From the NCBI RefSeq assembly GCF_900166585.1, contig NZ_FVZC01000004.1, positions 1-58,195 of the forward strand: DNA of 58,195 bases, given 5' to 3'. The position numbers and the translations under genes were made by a program. Shown here one piece after another: positions 47,140 to 58,183 of the stretch (the first letter of the stretch is position 1; each line of letters begins with the position of its first letter). The notes beneath the pieces are model-generated. The model was not told where the DNA came from. It did not search any database and was given only the letters and a program-made list of their open reading frames with translations. Source of the stretch: Mesobacillus jeotgali (GTDB lineage: Bacteria > Bacillota > Bacilli > Bacillales > Cytobacillaceae).

Positions 47140-48018
47140 ATGAGCGATTATTTAGTAAAGGCACTTGCATTTGATGGACAAGTAAGGGCATATGCGGCAA
47201 AAACAACTGAAACAGTTGGTGAGGCTCAGCGCCGACATTACACATGGCCAGTGGCATCAGCTGCGCTGGGCCGGACAATGACGGCTGGTGTGATGATGGG
47301 TGCAATGCTCAAAGGCGAGGATAAATTAACGGTTAAAGTAGAAGGCGGCGGTCCGCTGGGTGTGATTCTAGTTGACAGCAATGCTAAAGGAGAGGTCAGG
47401 GGATATGTCTCAAATCCTCATGTCCACTTCGATTTAAATGAGCACGGAAAGCTGGATGTTAGACGGGGTGTCGGTACAGACGGAACACTTACTATCGTTA
47501 AGGACCTTGGTCTGCGTGACTATTTTACAGGACAGGTTCCAATTGTTTCAGGTGAGCTGGGCGAAGATTTCACTTATTATTTCGCAACATCCGAGCAGGT
47601 CAATTCTTCGGTTGGAGTTGGAGTGCTGGTCAATCCGGACAACTCTATTAAAGCGGCAGGCGGTTTCATCATCCAATTGATGCCGGGAACCACTGAAGAG
47701 ACCATCTCTGCGATCGAACAAAGACTGCAGTCCATTCCGCCGGTCTCAAAGCTCATTGAAAAAGGGCTGTCACCTGAGGAACTGCTTGAGGAATTGCTCG
47801 GCGAAGACAATGTCAAGTTCCTTGATACAATGCCGGTATCATTCGTGTGCAACTGCTCAAAAGAACGATTCAGCAATGCTTTAATCAGCCTTGGCGCTGA
47901 AGAAATCAGGGATATGATCGAGACAGATGGACAGGCAGAAGCACACTGCCATTTCTGTAATGAGAAATACATGTTTACAAAAGAAGAACTAGAAGAGATA
48001 GAGAGAGAAGCAAAATAA
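47140..48018 (+). CDS. hslO: redox-regulated chaperonin Hsp33
   Basis: Holdase chaperone activated by oxidation. The 292-residue protein has the C-terminal zinc switch with C237xC239 and C270xxC273 ([17 protein letters not shown]) and the typical N-terminal fold with [20 protein letters not shown] precedes the ATG. It follows coaX by 52 nt and is probably cotranscribed with it and with yacD. Confidence 0.97.
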   Translation: MSDYLVKALAFDGQVRAYAAKTTETVGEAQRRHYTWPVASAALGRTMTAGVMMGAMLKGEDKLTVKVEGGGPLGVILVDSNAKGEVRGYVSNPHVHFDLNEHGKLDVRRGVGTDGTLTIVKDLGLRDYFTGQVPIVSGELGEDFTYYFATSEQVNSSVGVGVLVNPDNSIKAAGGFIIQLMPGTTEETISAIEQRLQSIPPVSKLIEKGLSPEELLEELLGEDNVKFLDTMPVSFVCNCSKERFSNALISLGAEEIRDMIETDGQAEAHCHFCNEKYMFTKEELEEIEREAK

Positions 48019-48040
48019 GCGAGTGGTTGGGGGAAGAGAA

Positions 48041-48925
48041 TTGGAAAAAAAGCGGCTTTGGTATATTATTGCCGGGTTAGCCTTAATGAACGCAATAACT
48101 CTTATAATGCTGCTGGCCAGACCTGCTTTTCTTGAAGGGAACAAGGAGAGTGTGGCGGAAATTGGCAAAGAGTCGATCACCCGCCAGGAATGGCTCACTG
48201 AGCTTGAAGAAAGATACGGACAAGAGACGCTCAGGGACCTGATCGACCAGGAAGTAGTCAGGCAAATGACAGATGAATATGGGATTGAAATATCCGATAA
48301 AGCTGTCGAGCGAGAACTGACAATCTATAAAGCGATGTATTCATCACCAGGAAATGAGCCAAAAAGCGAGGAAAAATGGAAGCAGCAGATTAAATACAGT
48401 TTGCTGCTCGAAGAACTTTTGACGAAGGATGTCAAAGTATCCGAAAAGGATATGAAATCCTTCTACGAACAAAACAAGAGTCTCTTTGACATCCCTGCTT
48501 CGTACCATCTGTCACAAATCGTCATTGCAACGCAACAAGACGCAGAATCAGCGGTAAAGGAATTGAAAGAAGGTTCCAGCTTTGCTGCACTGGCAATGGA
48601 GAGGTCGATCGATGAGTTCTCTGCTAATGAGGGCGGGGATATCGGCTTTATAACGGAAGAAGATGAACTTATTTCACCTGCGGTTATCGGAGCAGCAAAA
48701 TCCCTGGAACCAGAAGAATGGACTGGACCCGTAAAAGTAGAGAATGGGTATGCCATTATTTACCTTCATGAAAAACTTGAAGGGAAGAAGTATAGCTTCA
48801 AGGAGGTCAAGAACCAGATTCGCAGACAGATTGCCCTTGAACAAATGGATATTCCTGTTTCTGCACGTGCATTTTGGAATGATGCGGAAGTCAGCTGGTT
48901 CTATGGCGAAGGCAGCGAAAAATAA
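48041..48925 (+). CDS. yacD: parvulin-type peptidyl-prolyl isomerase, PrsA-like (YacD)
   Basis: Extracytoplasmic foldase candidate of 294 residues. The N-terminus is a signal anchor (about 5-27, LWYIIAGLALMNAITLIMLL) without a lipobox cysteine, followed by a SurA-type N-domain (SITRQEWLTELEERYG) and a parvulin domain (about 150-240, YHLSQIVIATQQDAESAV, then GGDIGF and the KVENGYAIIYLHEK strand). TTG 48041 is chosen from GGGGGA at 7-nt spacing and alignment to B. subtilis YacD; GTG 48023 is the alternative. Confidence 0.9.
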   Translation: MEKKRLWYIIAGLALMNAITLIMLLARPAFLEGNKESVAEIGKESITRQEWLTELEERYGQETLRDLIDQEVVRQMTDEYGIEISDKAVERELTIYKAMYSSPGNEPKSEEKWKQQIKYSLLLEELLTKDVKVSEKDMKSFYEQNKSLFDIPASYHLSQIVIATQQDAESAVKELKEGSSFAALAMERSIDEFSANEGGDIGFITEEDELISPAVIGAAKSLEPEEWTGPVKVENGYAIIYLHEKLEGKKYSFKEVKNQIRRQIALEQMDIPVSARAFWNDAEVSWFYGEGSEK

Positions 48926-48930
48926 TGGTG

Positions 48931-48968
48931 AAGCACTGGTTATATAAACCGGTGCTTTATTTATTTTT
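48931..48968 (+). terminator. coaX-hslO-yacD terminator
   Basis: AAGCACTGGTT and AACCGGTGCTT pair (one T-G) around a short loop, followed by TATTTATTTTT. Confidence 0.85.
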
Positions 48969-49080
48969 CGCTCTGACTGGTAACGAACGCTGTCTTTTCT
49001 TGTTTACGGCGATTTAAAATAGGATAGTTTAAAAAAGGATGGGCAAAAGAGATATATCTGTTTTTGTCGAAGCATACTGA

Positions 49081-49109
49081 TTGACATAGACTAAAAGTAC
49101 TGGTAAATT
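49081..49109 (+). promoter_or_regulatory. cysK promoter
   Basis: TTGACA (49081-49086), 17-nt spacer ending TGG (extended -10), TAAATT (49104-49109). In B. subtilis cysK is repressed by CymR; I could not identify a box with certainty. Confidence 0.82.
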
Positions 49110-49152
49110 TTAATAAAACCAACAAAAATACTCGGAATAGAAGGTGGATAAT

Positions 49153-50079
49153 ATGGTACGTATTGCAAACTCCATTACTGAGCTGATCGGCCAGACACCA
49201 ATCGTAAAATTGAACAGACTTGTTGATGAGCAAAGTGCAGATGTATACCTAAAGCTTGAATATATGAACCCTGGCAGCAGTGTTAAGGATCGTATTGCCC
49301 TTGCGATGATTGAGGATGCCGAATCAAAGGGTAACCTGAAAAACGGGGATACGCTCATTGAACCAACAAGCGGCAATACCGGCATCGGACTTGCGATGGT
49401 AGCGGCTGCAAAGGGCTATAAAGCAATTCTCGTCATGCCTGAGACTATGAGCATGGAGCGTCGGAACCTGCTGAGAGCCTATGGAGCTGACCTCGTATTG
49501 ACTCCTGGTCCTGAAGGAATGGGCGGAGCTATTCGCAAGGCAGAGGAGCTCGCTAAGGAAAATGGTTATTTCATGCCTCAGCAGTTCGAGAATGAAGCCA
49601 ACCCTTCCATCCATGAACAAACGACTGGACCAGAAATCGTCGAGCAGATGGGTGACCAGCTTGATGCGTTCATTGCTGGCATCGGTACAGGCGGAACCAT
49701 CACCGGTGCAGGGAAAGTCCTCCGTGAAAAATATAAGGATATCAAGATTGTTGCTGTAGAACCGACAGACTCACCGGTTTTATCAGGAGGAAAACCAGGT
49801 CCTCACAAGATTCAGGGAATCGGAGCAGGCTTCGTGCCTGGCGTTCTTGATACCAATGTATATGATGAAATCATCAAGGTGGAAAATGAACAGGCATTCG
49901 ATTATGCCCGTCGTGCGGCTAAAGAGGAAGGTATCCTTGGCGGAATCTCTTCTGGTGCAGCGATTTACGCTGCACTCGAAACAGCAAAAAAACTAGGCAA
50001 GGGCAAAAAAGTCCTCGCCGTGATTCCGAGCAATGGCGAACGCTACCTGAGCACACCGCTTTATCAATTTGAAAACTAA
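49153..50079 (+). CDS. cysK: cysteine synthase A (O-acetylserine sulfhydrylase)
   Basis: PLP enzyme making cysteine from O-acetylserine and sulfide. The 308-residue protein has the PLP lysine K45 in NPGSSVKDR, the substrate loop TSGNTG, and the phosphate-binding [11 protein letters not shown] 49153 follows AAGGTGG by 5 nt and yields the same length as B. subtilis CysK; the GTG at 49144 lies in that site. It stands alone between terminators, with its own promoter. Confidence 0.98.
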   Translation: MVRIANSITELIGQTPIVKLNRLVDEQSADVYLKLEYMNPGSSVKDRIALAMIEDAESKGNLKNGDTLIEPTSGNTGIGLAMVAAAKGYKAILVMPETMSMERRNLLRAYGADLVLTPGPEGMGGAIRKAEELAKENGYFMPQQFENEANPSIHEQTTGPEIVEQMGDQLDAFIAGIGTGGTITGAGKVLREKYKDIKIVAVEPTDSPVLSGGKPGPHKIQGIGAGFVPGVLDTNVYDEIIKVENEQAFDYARRAAKEEGILGGISSGAAIYAALETAKKLGKGKKVLAVIPSNGERYLSTPLYQFEN

Positions 50080-50088
50080 CATATAAGG

Positions 50089-50119
50089 AGAGGCAGGCTG
50101 TTTAGCTTGCCTCTTTTTT
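50089..50119 (+). terminator. cysK terminator
   Basis: AGAGGCAGGC and GCTTGCCTCT pair (one mismatch or wobble) with a short loop, then TTTTTT. Confidence 0.9.
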
Positions 50120-50240
50120 ATGGTTAAAGCGCCTGGCTTTTTTGAATACTGCAGAAAAGATGTGTTATCAAATAACAATCAGGGCAAATAGCCTTTTTAA
50201 ATAAACAACAAGATTTTCTGAAAAAACCATGATTTTAAAA

Positions 50241-50259
50241 ATGAAAGCCGGCCTTTCAT
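50241..50259. promoter_or_regulatory. inverted repeat before pabB
   Basis: ATGAAAG and CTTTCAT flank a 5-nt GC centre, about 40 bp before the pabB start and next to a TATGAT (50264-50269) that may be a -10. Possible operator; the protein is unknown. Confidence 0.4.
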
Positions 50260-50300
50260 CATGTATGATGGAAAAAGAGAAAAAAATAGGGGTGAAGAGC

Positions 50301-51704
50301 TTGCCGCATTACAGCATTCAATCACTAACAATTCCATATACAGCTTCACGTTTTTTTCATCAATACGATCATATTGCCCAACAATATAAAGAGCATGTCA
50401 TTCTTGAAAGCGGCCGGGGCGGGCGTTACAGCATCGCCGCGTTCAAACCGGAGATTACTTTTTCAGGGAAAGATCATAAATTAACGATTTTCCAAAAAGG
50501 GAAGACAACGATTCTCGAGGGAAATCCACTTGAAATAATGAAACAGGAACTAGAGGTTTTTCAAATGCCCGAAGTTGAGGGGCTGCCTGATTTCCAGGGA
50601 GGGGCGATTGGCTATATCAGCTATGATTACGCCCGCTATATTGAAAAGCTACCGCAGTTGGCAAAGGATGATTCCGGTATACCAGAGGTTTATTTTCAAG
50701 TTTTCCTGGAGTGGTTTGTGTTTGACCACCTAACGGAAACCTTATGGATCATGGCGCTGAATGAATCCGGACAGGAACAACAGACAAAGGATAGGCTGTC
50801 AGAATGGCAAAAACGCTGGAAGGCAGAGGTGCCAGTGTCTAATGCTGAGACATTGGACAAGCATGCTGCAGATGAGCTGCATGTATCCATGGATGAAGCA
50901 AACTTTATCCAGGCAGTGGAGAGGGTCCAGCAATACATTTCACAGGGAGATGTCTTCCAGGTCAATTTATCAGTACGGCAGTCCAAGCCGATTGAGAAAG
51001 AAGCTCTTGAAGTGTACAGACAGCTGCGAAGGCTGAATCCGTCCCCGTATATGGGTTATTTGCATACTGAAGACTTCCAGCTCGTCAGCGGCTCGCCTGA
51101 ACTTTTAGCAAAAGTGAAAGGTTCCGAGGTCAGCACTAGGCCGATTGCCGGGACAAGATCGAGGGGCAGGACGAATGAGGAAGATTTGCAGCTCGCCAGC
51201 GAATTGATCAATAACGAGAAAGAACGGGCTGAGCATGTCATGCTTGTCGACCTAGAACGAAATGACCTTGGCAGGGTGTGCAAATACGGTACTGTCGAAG
51301 TAAACGAATTCATGGTGATTGAAAAATACTCACATGTCATGCATATTGTTTCGAATGTCAGGGGAGAGCTGGCAGAAGGTGAAACTTGGTTCGATGTTGT
51401 CAATGCGACCTTCCCGGGCGGTACGATTACCGGTGCCCCAAAGATAAGGACTATGGAAATCATTGAGGAACTCGAGCCGGTGAGGCGCGGGCCATATACC
51501 GGATCGCTGGGCTGGATTGGTTTTAACGGCAATATGGAACTGAACATCATTATTCGTACCATGCTTGTCAAGGACAGGATGGCATATGTTCAGGCAGGTG
51601 CCGGCGTTGTGATCGATTCGATTCCTGCAAATGAATACAAAGAATCCTTAAAGAAAGCCATCGCTTTATGGAAGGCGAAAGAGCTCGCGGAGGGAAACGC
51701 ATGA
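50301..51704 (+). CDS. pabB: aminodeoxychorismate synthase component I
   Basis: With PabA converts chorismate and glutamine to 4-amino-4-deoxychorismate for folate. The 467-residue protein has an N-terminal anthranilate-synthase-like domain ([15 protein letters not shown]) and the chorismate-binding domain with [32 protein letters not shown] and [14 protein letters not shown] 50301 is chosen: AGGGGTG is 6 nt upstream and the length fits B. subtilis PabB (470); an ORF from 50229 lacks a signal. It opens the pabB-pabA-pabC-folP-folB-folK operon. Confidence 0.95.
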   Translation: MPHYSIQSLTIPYTASRFFHQYDHIAQQYKEHVILESGRGGRYSIAAFKPEITFSGKDHKLTIFQKGKTTILEGNPLEIMKQELEVFQMPEVEGLPDFQGGAIGYISYDYARYIEKLPQLAKDDSGIPEVYFQVFLEWFVFDHLTETLWIMALNESGQEQQTKDRLSEWQKRWKAEVPVSNAETLDKHAADELHVSMDEANFIQAVERVQQYISQGDVFQVNLSVRQSKPIEKEALEVYRQLRRLNPSPYMGYLHTEDFQLVSGSPELLAKVKGSEVSTRPIAGTRSRGRTNEEDLQLASELINNEKERAEHVMLVDLERNDLGRVCKYGTVEVNEFMVIEKYSHVMHIVSNVRGELAEGETWFDVVNATFPGGTITGAPKIRTMEIIEELEPVRRGPYTGSLGWIGFNGNMELNIIIRTMLVKDRMAYVQAGAGVVIDSIPANEYKESLKKAIALWKAKELAEGNA

Positions 51705-52291
51705 TTTTGATGATCGATAATTATGATTCTTTCACATATAATCTGGTTCAATATTTAGGTGAGATGGGAGAAGAACTGAAGGTCATCCGCAATGACCAGA
51801 CTTCCATAAAGGGAATAGCAGAGCTGGAGCCGAAATTTTTAATGGTATCCCCTGGCCCGTGCAGTCCTAATGAAGCTGGCATTAGCCTGGAGGCTATCAA
51901 GAATTTTGCCGGCAAAACACCCATCTTCGGAGTTTGCCTTGGCCATCAGTCTATTGCCCAGGTGTTTGGCGGAGACGTGGTCCGTGCAGAGCGGCTCATG
52001 CATGGGAAAACATCAATGGTCTATCATGACGGCAAGACCATTTTCGAAGGAGTGGAAAACCCTTTCCCTGCAGCACGTTATCATTCACTCATCGTAAAAA
52101 GGGATACCCTTCCTGACTGCCTTGAAGTCTCAGCTTGGACAGAGGAAGGGGAAATCATGGCGGTACGCCATAAAACCCTGCCCGTAGAAGGTGTCCAGTT
52201 TCATCCTGAATCAATTTTAACGACGCCGGGTAAACAGCTGCTTCGGAACTTTATTGCTCATTATAATAAAGCTAAGGAAGTAAGTCTGTAA
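51701..52291 (+). CDS. pabA: aminodeoxychorismate/anthranilate synthase glutaminase
   Basis: Class I glutamine amidotransferase that supplies ammonia to PabB; in B. subtilis the same subunit also serves TrpE. The 196-residue protein has the nucleophile C79 in GVCLGHQS and the His/Glu pair in VQFHPES, with the oxyanion strand [13 protein letters not shown] 51701 overlaps the pabB stop (ATGA) with GGAGGG 7 nt upstream, so translation is coupled. Confidence 0.97.
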   Translation: MILMIDNYDSFTYNLVQYLGEMGEELKVIRNDQTSIKGIAELEPKFLMVSPGPCSPNEAGISLEAIKNFAGKTPIFGVCLGHQSIAQVFGGDVVRAERLMHGKTSMVYHDGKTIFEGVENPFPAARYHSLIVKRDTLPDCLEVSAWTEEGEIMAVRHKTLPVEGVQFHPESILTTPGKQLLRNFIAHYNKAKEVSL

Positions 52292-53169
52292 TGTACATTT
52301 ATATTAACGGCAGTTATGCGGATAGCAATGAGGCCGCGATTTCCCCGTTTGACCATGGTTTTTTATATGGTTTGGGAGTTTTCGAAACCTTCCGGGTATA
52401 CAATGGACATCCGTTTTTGCTGGATGATCACTTGGAGCGGCTGAATGGCAGTCTGCGTATCCTGAATATCGAAGCTGAATTTACACGCACGGAAACGGTC
52501 GGAATCCTGGAAGGTCTTTTAGCGAAAAACTCTCTACGGGATGCATATATCCGCTTTAATATATCCGCGGGCAATGGTGAAATTGGTTTGCGGACGGAAA
52601 GCTACAGGGAGCCAAATGTCATCGCTTTTGCCAAGCCTTTGCCCCCGGCAGGTGATATGAATGAGAAAAAAGCAGTGCTGCTTGATTTGAGGCGGAACAC
52701 TCCAGAAGGGGATGTCCGTTTGAAATCACATCACTATCTGAACAATGTGCTGGCCAAGCGTGAAGCAGGCCCCGCAATGGATACGGAAGGCATCTTTTTA
52801 AATAACGAAGGTTTCCTGGCAGAAGGAATCGTCTCAAATCTTTTCTGGTATCGGGAAGGAATCCTTTTCACCCCGTCGGTCGATACCGGTATTTTGGATG
52901 GAGTGACACGCAAGTTCGTCATCGAGTTGGCCCGTACAGCGGGCATTGAGGTACGTGAAGGCTTTTACAAAAAAGAAGAAGCGGAAGCAGCTGATGAAAT
53001 ATTCCTGACAAACTCGATACAGGAAATAGTTCCCGTCACTTCTTTTGCAGGTAAAAGTTTTCCTGGGAAATCAGGCGGGGCGGTTAAAAGATTATACCAA
53101 CGATATGAAGTACAGCGTGGAACGCTATGGAGCAGAAGACAATTGATTGGAGGGCTCGCAAATGATTAA
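52291..53169 (+). CDS. pabC: aminodeoxychorismate lyase
   Basis: Fold-type IV PLP enzyme that releases pyruvate from aminodeoxychorismate to yield p-aminobenzoate. The 292-residue protein has the PLP lysine K145 in RLKSHHYLNN, the DHGFLYGLGVFET opening and the EIFLTNSIQEIVPV block. The ATG shares its A with the pabA stop (TAATG). It overlaps folP by 8 nt. Confidence 0.95.
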   Translation: MYIYINGSYADSNEAAISPFDHGFLYGLGVFETFRVYNGHPFLLDDHLERLNGSLRILNIEAEFTRTETVGILEGLLAKNSLRDAYIRFNISAGNGEIGLRTESYREPNVIAFAKPLPPAGDMNEKKAVLLDLRRNTPEGDVRLKSHHYLNNVLAKREAGPAMDTEGIFLNNEGFLAEGIVSNLFWYREGILFTPSVDTGILDGVTRKFVIELARTAGIEVREGFYKKEEAEAADEIFLTNSIQEIVPVTSFAGKSFPGKSGGAVKRLYQRYEVQRGTLWSRRQLIGGLAND

Positions 53170-53986
53170 AGCTGGTCCATATACATTGGATTACACTAAT
53201 GAAACGTTGATTATGGGAATTTTAAATGTCACCCCAGATTCTTTTTCAGATGGAGGCAAGTATAACCATATTGAAAATGCTGTGGCCCATGCAAAACAGA
53301 TGATCGAGGACGGAGCGCATATCCTGGATATCGGCGGCGAATCAACGAGGCCTGGCCATGAGCGCATTTCAGATGAAGAGGAGATCAGCAGGGTAGTACC
53401 TGCAATCGAGGCAATCACAAAAGAACTGCAGATTCCGATTTCAATTGATACCTATAAATCAAAGGTCGCCAAAAGCGCAGTCGAAGCCGGAGCAGTGATC
53501 ATCAACGATATTTGGGGAGCAAAGGAAGACCCCGAGATTGCTGATGTTGCAGCTGAAACAGGTGTGCCGATCATCCTCATGCATAATCGTAAGGACCGTA
53601 ATTATTCTCATTTCATCAGGGATGTACTGAATGATTTATATGAAAGCATCACGATAGCCAAAAAAGCAGGCGTCAGGGATGAGCAAATTATCCTTGACCC
53701 GGGTATCGGATTTGCAAAAGACTTATCACAGAACCTGGAGATGATGCGCCATCTGGATACTCTAGTGTCCTTAGGTTATCCTGTGCTGCTGGGCACCTCG
53801 AAAAAATCGATGATTGGCGGCGTGCTCGACCTCCCTGTTTCTGAAAGAACAGAAGGGACAGGTGCGACAGTATGCTTCGGGATCCAAAAAGGCTGTCAGA
53901 TCGTCAGGATCCATGATGTGAAAGAAATGTCGAGGATGGCTAAAATGATGGATGCTATGATGGGAAAGGGTGAATTTGGTGGATAA
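53162..53986 (+). CDS. folP: dihydropteroate synthase
   Basis: Joins p-aminobenzoate to 6-hydroxymethyl-dihydropterin diphosphate; the sulfonamide target. The 274-residue TIM barrel has the family motifs MGILNVTPDSFSDGG, DIGGESTRPG, LDPGIGFAKD and GTSKKSMIG. ATG 53162 follows GGAGGG by 7 nt, within the end of pabC; a TTG at 53147 is rejected because it lies in that site. It overlaps folB by 8 nt. Confidence 0.97.
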   Translation: MIKAGPYTLDYTNETLIMGILNVTPDSFSDGGKYNHIENAVAHAKQMIEDGAHILDIGGESTRPGHERISDEEEISRVVPAIEAITKELQIPISIDTYKSKVAKSAVEAGAVIINDIWGAKEDPEIADVAAETGVPIILMHNRKDRNYSHFIRDVLNDLYESITIAKKAGVRDEQIILDPGIGFAKDLSQNLEMMRHLDTLVSLGYPVLLGTSKKSMIGGVLDLPVSERTEGTGATVCFGIQKGCQIVRIHDVKEMSRMAKMMDAMMGKGEFGG

Positions 53987-54338
53987 AATACATGTCAATC
54001 AAATGGAGTTTTACGGATACCACGGTGTGTTTCCTGAAGAAACAAGGCTTGGACAGCGTTTTGCAGTGGATTTGACGGTGGAACTGGACCTCTCGACAGC
54101 AGGAAAAAGTGATGAACTTGAGAATTCCATTAACTACGCCGATTTATATCAAGTATGCAAGGATATCGTTGAAGGCAAACCATTCAAGCTTGTAGAAGCC
54201 ATTGCGGACAAAATCGCCGGCACCATACTGGACCGGTTTTCGCTCGTAGAAGCATGCCATGTAAAGGTCATCAAGCCGGACCCGCCAATCCCTGGACATT
54301 ACAAATCCGTCGCAGTCGAAATCACAAGGAGTAGATGA
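53979..54338 (+). CDS. folB: dihydroneopterin aldolase
   Basis: Cleaves dihydroneopterin to 6-hydroxymethyl-dihydropterin and glycolaldehyde. The 119-residue protein has the MEFYGYHGVFPEE motif and KPDPPIPGHYKSV, with the catalytic lysine in VKVIKPDPP. GTG 53979 (MDKIHV) is chosen by alignment with B. subtilis FolB (MDKVYV); GTG 53970 and TTG 53976 are in frame too, with AAAGGGTG close by. It overlaps folP by 8 nt. Confidence 0.95.
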   Translation: MDKIHVNQMEFYGYHGVFPEETRLGQRFAVDLTVELDLSTAGKSDELENSINYADLYQVCKDIVEGKPFKLVEAIADKIAGTILDRFSLVEACHVKVIKPDPPIPGHYKSVAVEITRSR

Positions 54339-54340
54339 CA

Positions 54341-54868
54341 GTGGAAAACAAAGCATATATTGCGCTCGGGTCCAATGTGGGTGACCGATTTGGTTATCTA
54401 ACACAAGCCATCATCTTACTTGAAAGTCATGAGATGATTACTGTGGTAAATACTTCATCCGTCTATGAGACAGACCCGGTGGGCTACACAGATCAGGATC
54501 AATTCTTGAATATGGCAATCCAGGTAGAGACAAACCTTTCACCCTTCGAACTGTTGGATACTTGCCTGCGAATTGAATTGAAGCTTGGGAGAAAGAGGCA
54601 AATAAAATGGGGGCCGAGAACTTTGGACCTTGACATTTTGCTGTATAATCAAGAGAATATTGAAACAGAGAAGCTTACAATTCCGCACCCTCGGATGAGT
54701 GAACGCGCATTTGTAATCCTTCCATTGCTTGAAATGGACCCAAGTATCACGCTCCCAACCATGAGGGAGCCGCTGAAAAACTGTCTACTAAGTATACCGG
54801 ATAGAGAAGGAGTACGAATATGGAAGCAGAAAAATGGGGAAGACGTATTCGCGCTTATCGAAAGCTGA
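54341..54868 (+). CDS. folK: 6-hydroxymethyl-dihydropterin pyrophosphokinase
   Basis: Transfers diphosphate from ATP to hydroxymethyl-dihydropterin, giving the FolP substrate. The 175-residue protein begins MENKAYIALGSNVGDR and has the HPPK signature KWGPRTLDLDILLY. GTG 54341 has AAGGAG 9 nt upstream; ATG 54335 overlapping the folB stop is the alternative. Its final 49 nt overlap yazB in another frame. Confidence 0.95.
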   Translation: MENKAYIALGSNVGDRFGYLTQAIILLESHEMITVVNTSSVYETDPVGYTDQDQFLNMAIQVETNLSPFELLDTCLRIELKLGRKRQIKWGPRTLDLDILLYNQENIETEKLTIPHPRMSERAFVILPLLEMDPSITLPTMREPLKNCLLSIPDREGVRIWKQKNGEDVFALIES

Positions 54869-55023
54869 AGGGTTACACTCAAGAAGGCTTCGCAAAAGAG
54901 CTTGGCATTTCCGTATCGGTCCTTGGTGAAATCGAACGGGGAAACAGAATGCCTGATGAAAGATTGATTACCAGAATCGCAAATTTTTTGGATGTTGGGT
55001 TGGATGAATTAACGCCACAATAG
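54820..55023 (+). CDS. yazB: XRE-family HTH regulator YazB
   Basis: A 67-residue protein consisting almost wholly of a Cro/C1-type helix-turn-helix (YRKLKGYTQEGFAKELGISV and VLGEIERGNRMP). It may regulate the folate operon or act elsewhere; no target is visible. AGAAGGAG precedes the ATG, which lies 49 nt inside the end of folK. The same small gene sits between folK and yacF/dusB in B. subtilis. Confidence 0.9.
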   Translation: MEAEKWGRRIRAYRKLKGYTQEGFAKELGISVSVLGEIERGNRMPDERLITRIANFLDVGLDELTPQ

Positions 55024-55093
55024 GGCTTGCGATATATTTAATTGAACTGCTGCTTCGGAGCGGAATCGACAGCACAAAACGAAGGAGGAAAAC

Positions 55094-56095
55094 ATGCTTA
55101 AGATTGGCGATATTGAAATGAAAAATCAGGTCGTCCTCGCGCCAATGGCTGGCATTTGCAACTCAGCGTTCCGTTTGACAGTAAAAGAATTCGGCGCAGG
55201 GCTGGTTTGTGCCGAAATGGTCAGCGACAAAGGGATTGTTTCTCAAAACAATAGAACCCTCGACATGTTATATATAGATGAACGTGAAAAGCCTTTGAGC
55301 CTGCAAATTTTTGGCGGTGAAAAGGATATGCTTGTCCAGGCTGCCCAATACGTGGACAAAAACACGAATGCCGATATCATTGATATCAATATGGGCTGCC
55401 CCGTGCCAAAGATCACGAAATGTGATGCAGGTGCAAAATGGCTGCTAGACCCAAATAAAATCTACGAAATGGTATCCGCTGTTGTAGATGCGGTTGATAA
55501 ACCAGTAACGGTAAAAATGCGCATGGGGTGGGATGACGAACATATTTTCGCCATCGAGAATGCCCGTGCGGTAGAACGAGCTGGCGGGAAGGCAGTAGCA
55601 CTTCATGGCCGTACACGTGTACAATTGTATGAAGGGATAGCTAACTGGGATATCATCCGTGATGTCAAGCAGGCTGTAAACATTCCTGTGATCGGTAACG
55701 GTGACGTGCAGACTCCAGAGGATGCAAAGAGAATGCTGGAAGAGACAGGTGTAGACGGAGTAATGATTGGTCGCGCTGCACTGGGTAATCCATGGATGAT
55801 CTACCGTACAGTTAAATACCTTGAAACTGGCGAGTTGATGGACGAACCAACAGCGCGCGAGAAAATTGATGTCAGTATTCTTCATCTGGACCGCCTGATT
55901 GCTCTGAAAAACGAGCATATTGCTGTCCGCGAAATGCGGAAGCATGCTGCGTGGTACCTGAAAGGCATCCGCGGAAATGCGACGGTTCGTAACGGTATTA
56001 ATGAATGCTCAACAAGAGACCAGCTTGTCAGCTTGCTGAGGAACTTTGCGGATGAAGTAGAAGCGAAAGAACAAACAGTTCACCAGGTTGGATAA
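55094..56095 (+). CDS. dusB: tRNA dihydrouridine synthase (YacF)
   Basis: FMN enzyme that reduces uridines in the tRNA D-loop. The 333-residue protein has the Dus motifs VLAPMAGICNSAFR, INMGCPVPKITK with the catalytic cysteine, MRMGWDDEH, LHGRTRVQLYEG and NGDVQTPEDA. GAAGGAGG precedes the ATG. It ends just before a perfect-consensus promoter that faces the same way. Confidence 0.96.
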   Translation: MLKIGDIEMKNQVVLAPMAGICNSAFRLTVKEFGAGLVCAEMVSDKGIVSQNNRTLDMLYIDEREKPLSLQIFGGEKDMLVQAAQYVDKNTNADIIDINMGCPVPKITKCDAGAKWLLDPNKIYEMVSAVVDAVDKPVTVKMRMGWDDEHIFAIENARAVERAGGKAVALHGRTRVQLYEGIANWDIIRDVKQAVNIPVIGNGDVQTPEDAKRMLEETGVDGVMIGRAALGNPWMIYRTVKYLETGELMDEPTAREKIDVSILHLDRLIALKNEHIAVREMRKHAAWYLKGIRGNATVRNGINECSTRDQLVSLLRNFADEVEAKEQTVHQVG

Positions 56096-56098
56096 AAA

Positions 56099-56127
56099 TT
56101 GACAATACCCATCACATTTCCTATAAT
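56099..56127 (+). promoter_or_regulatory. consensus promoter between dusB and lysS
   Basis: TTGACA (56099-56104), 17-nt spacer, TATAAT (56122-56127): perfect hexamers at optimal spacing. The predicted start (about 56134) is only 9 nt from a strong terminator stem. Confidence 0.88.
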
Positions 56128-56142
56128 ACGTGTATTAAATGT

Positions 56143-56176
56143 AACTGCCAGTGGTCAAACTGGCAGTTTTTATTTC
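56143..56176 (+). terminator. terminator/attenuator before lysS
   Basis: AACTGCCAGT and ACTGGCAGTT form a perfect 10-bp stem with a 6-nt loop, then TTTTATTT. It may end the dusB transcript, a very short RNA from the promoter just upstream, or both. Confidence 0.92.
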
Positions 56177-56251
56177 TATTTGGGAGATAAAAAGAGATTT
56201 TTAATGTCTGAATACGTTTGTTTGTGTAAAATAATAAAAGTATCCACCTAA

Positions 56252-57787
<1,536 letters not shown>

Positions 57788-57797
57788 GAATAGCGGG

Positions 57798-57831
57798 AGG
57801 CAAAACGGCAAACGCCGTTTTGCCTTTTTTA
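57798..57831 (+). terminator. lysS terminator
   Basis: AGGCAAAACGGC and GCCGTTTTGCCT form a perfect 12-bp stem with a 4-nt loop, followed by TTTTT. Confidence 0.95.
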
Positions 57832-57924
57832 TTTTCATTGAAGAAGCGAATCATTCATGGATTTGGAGACAGAAATATGAATTATCTTTCTTTTATTTGC
57901 GCGTATAAAAATCTAAAAAAGAGG

Positions 57925-57953
57925 TTGCTATTGTAGATTAAAGGTGCTATATT
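57925..57953 (+). promoter_or_regulatory. rrn promoter P1
   Basis: TTGCTA (57925-57930), 17-nt spacer ending TGC (extended -10), TATATT (57948-57953). Confidence 0.72.
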
Positions 57954-58008
57954 TATATCTGTTGCTACGAGCTACTTAGTTAGCAGCGAAGAAATTGAAA
58001 AAAACTTA

Positions 58009-58037
58009 TTGACATTGGGTTTTGAACCTGATAATAT
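58009..58037 (+). promoter_or_regulatory. rrn promoter P2
   Basis: TTGACA (58009-58014), 17-nt spacer, TAATAT (58032-58037), about 150 bp before 16S. Tandem promoters are usual for Bacillus rrn operons. Confidence 0.85.
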
Positions 58038-58071
58038 ATAAGAGTTGCTTCTGATGGAGCAACAAAGAAAA

Positions 58072-58183
58072 TTGTTCTTTGAAAACTAAACAAACAAGCG
58101 TCAACAAACAATAAATTATTCATGGCTTCTATTATAGAAGAACATGAGCCAACGTTTTAACTTATGAGCTAACTCATAACTCT
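58072..58183 (+). other. 16S rRNA leader with boxA-like sequence
   Basis: TGTTCTTTGAAAACT (58073-58087) is the conserved antitermination/boxA-type leader sequence of Bacillus rrn operons. ATGAG/CTCAT (about 58164-58177) forms a small hairpin just before the mature 16S end. Confidence 0.75.
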
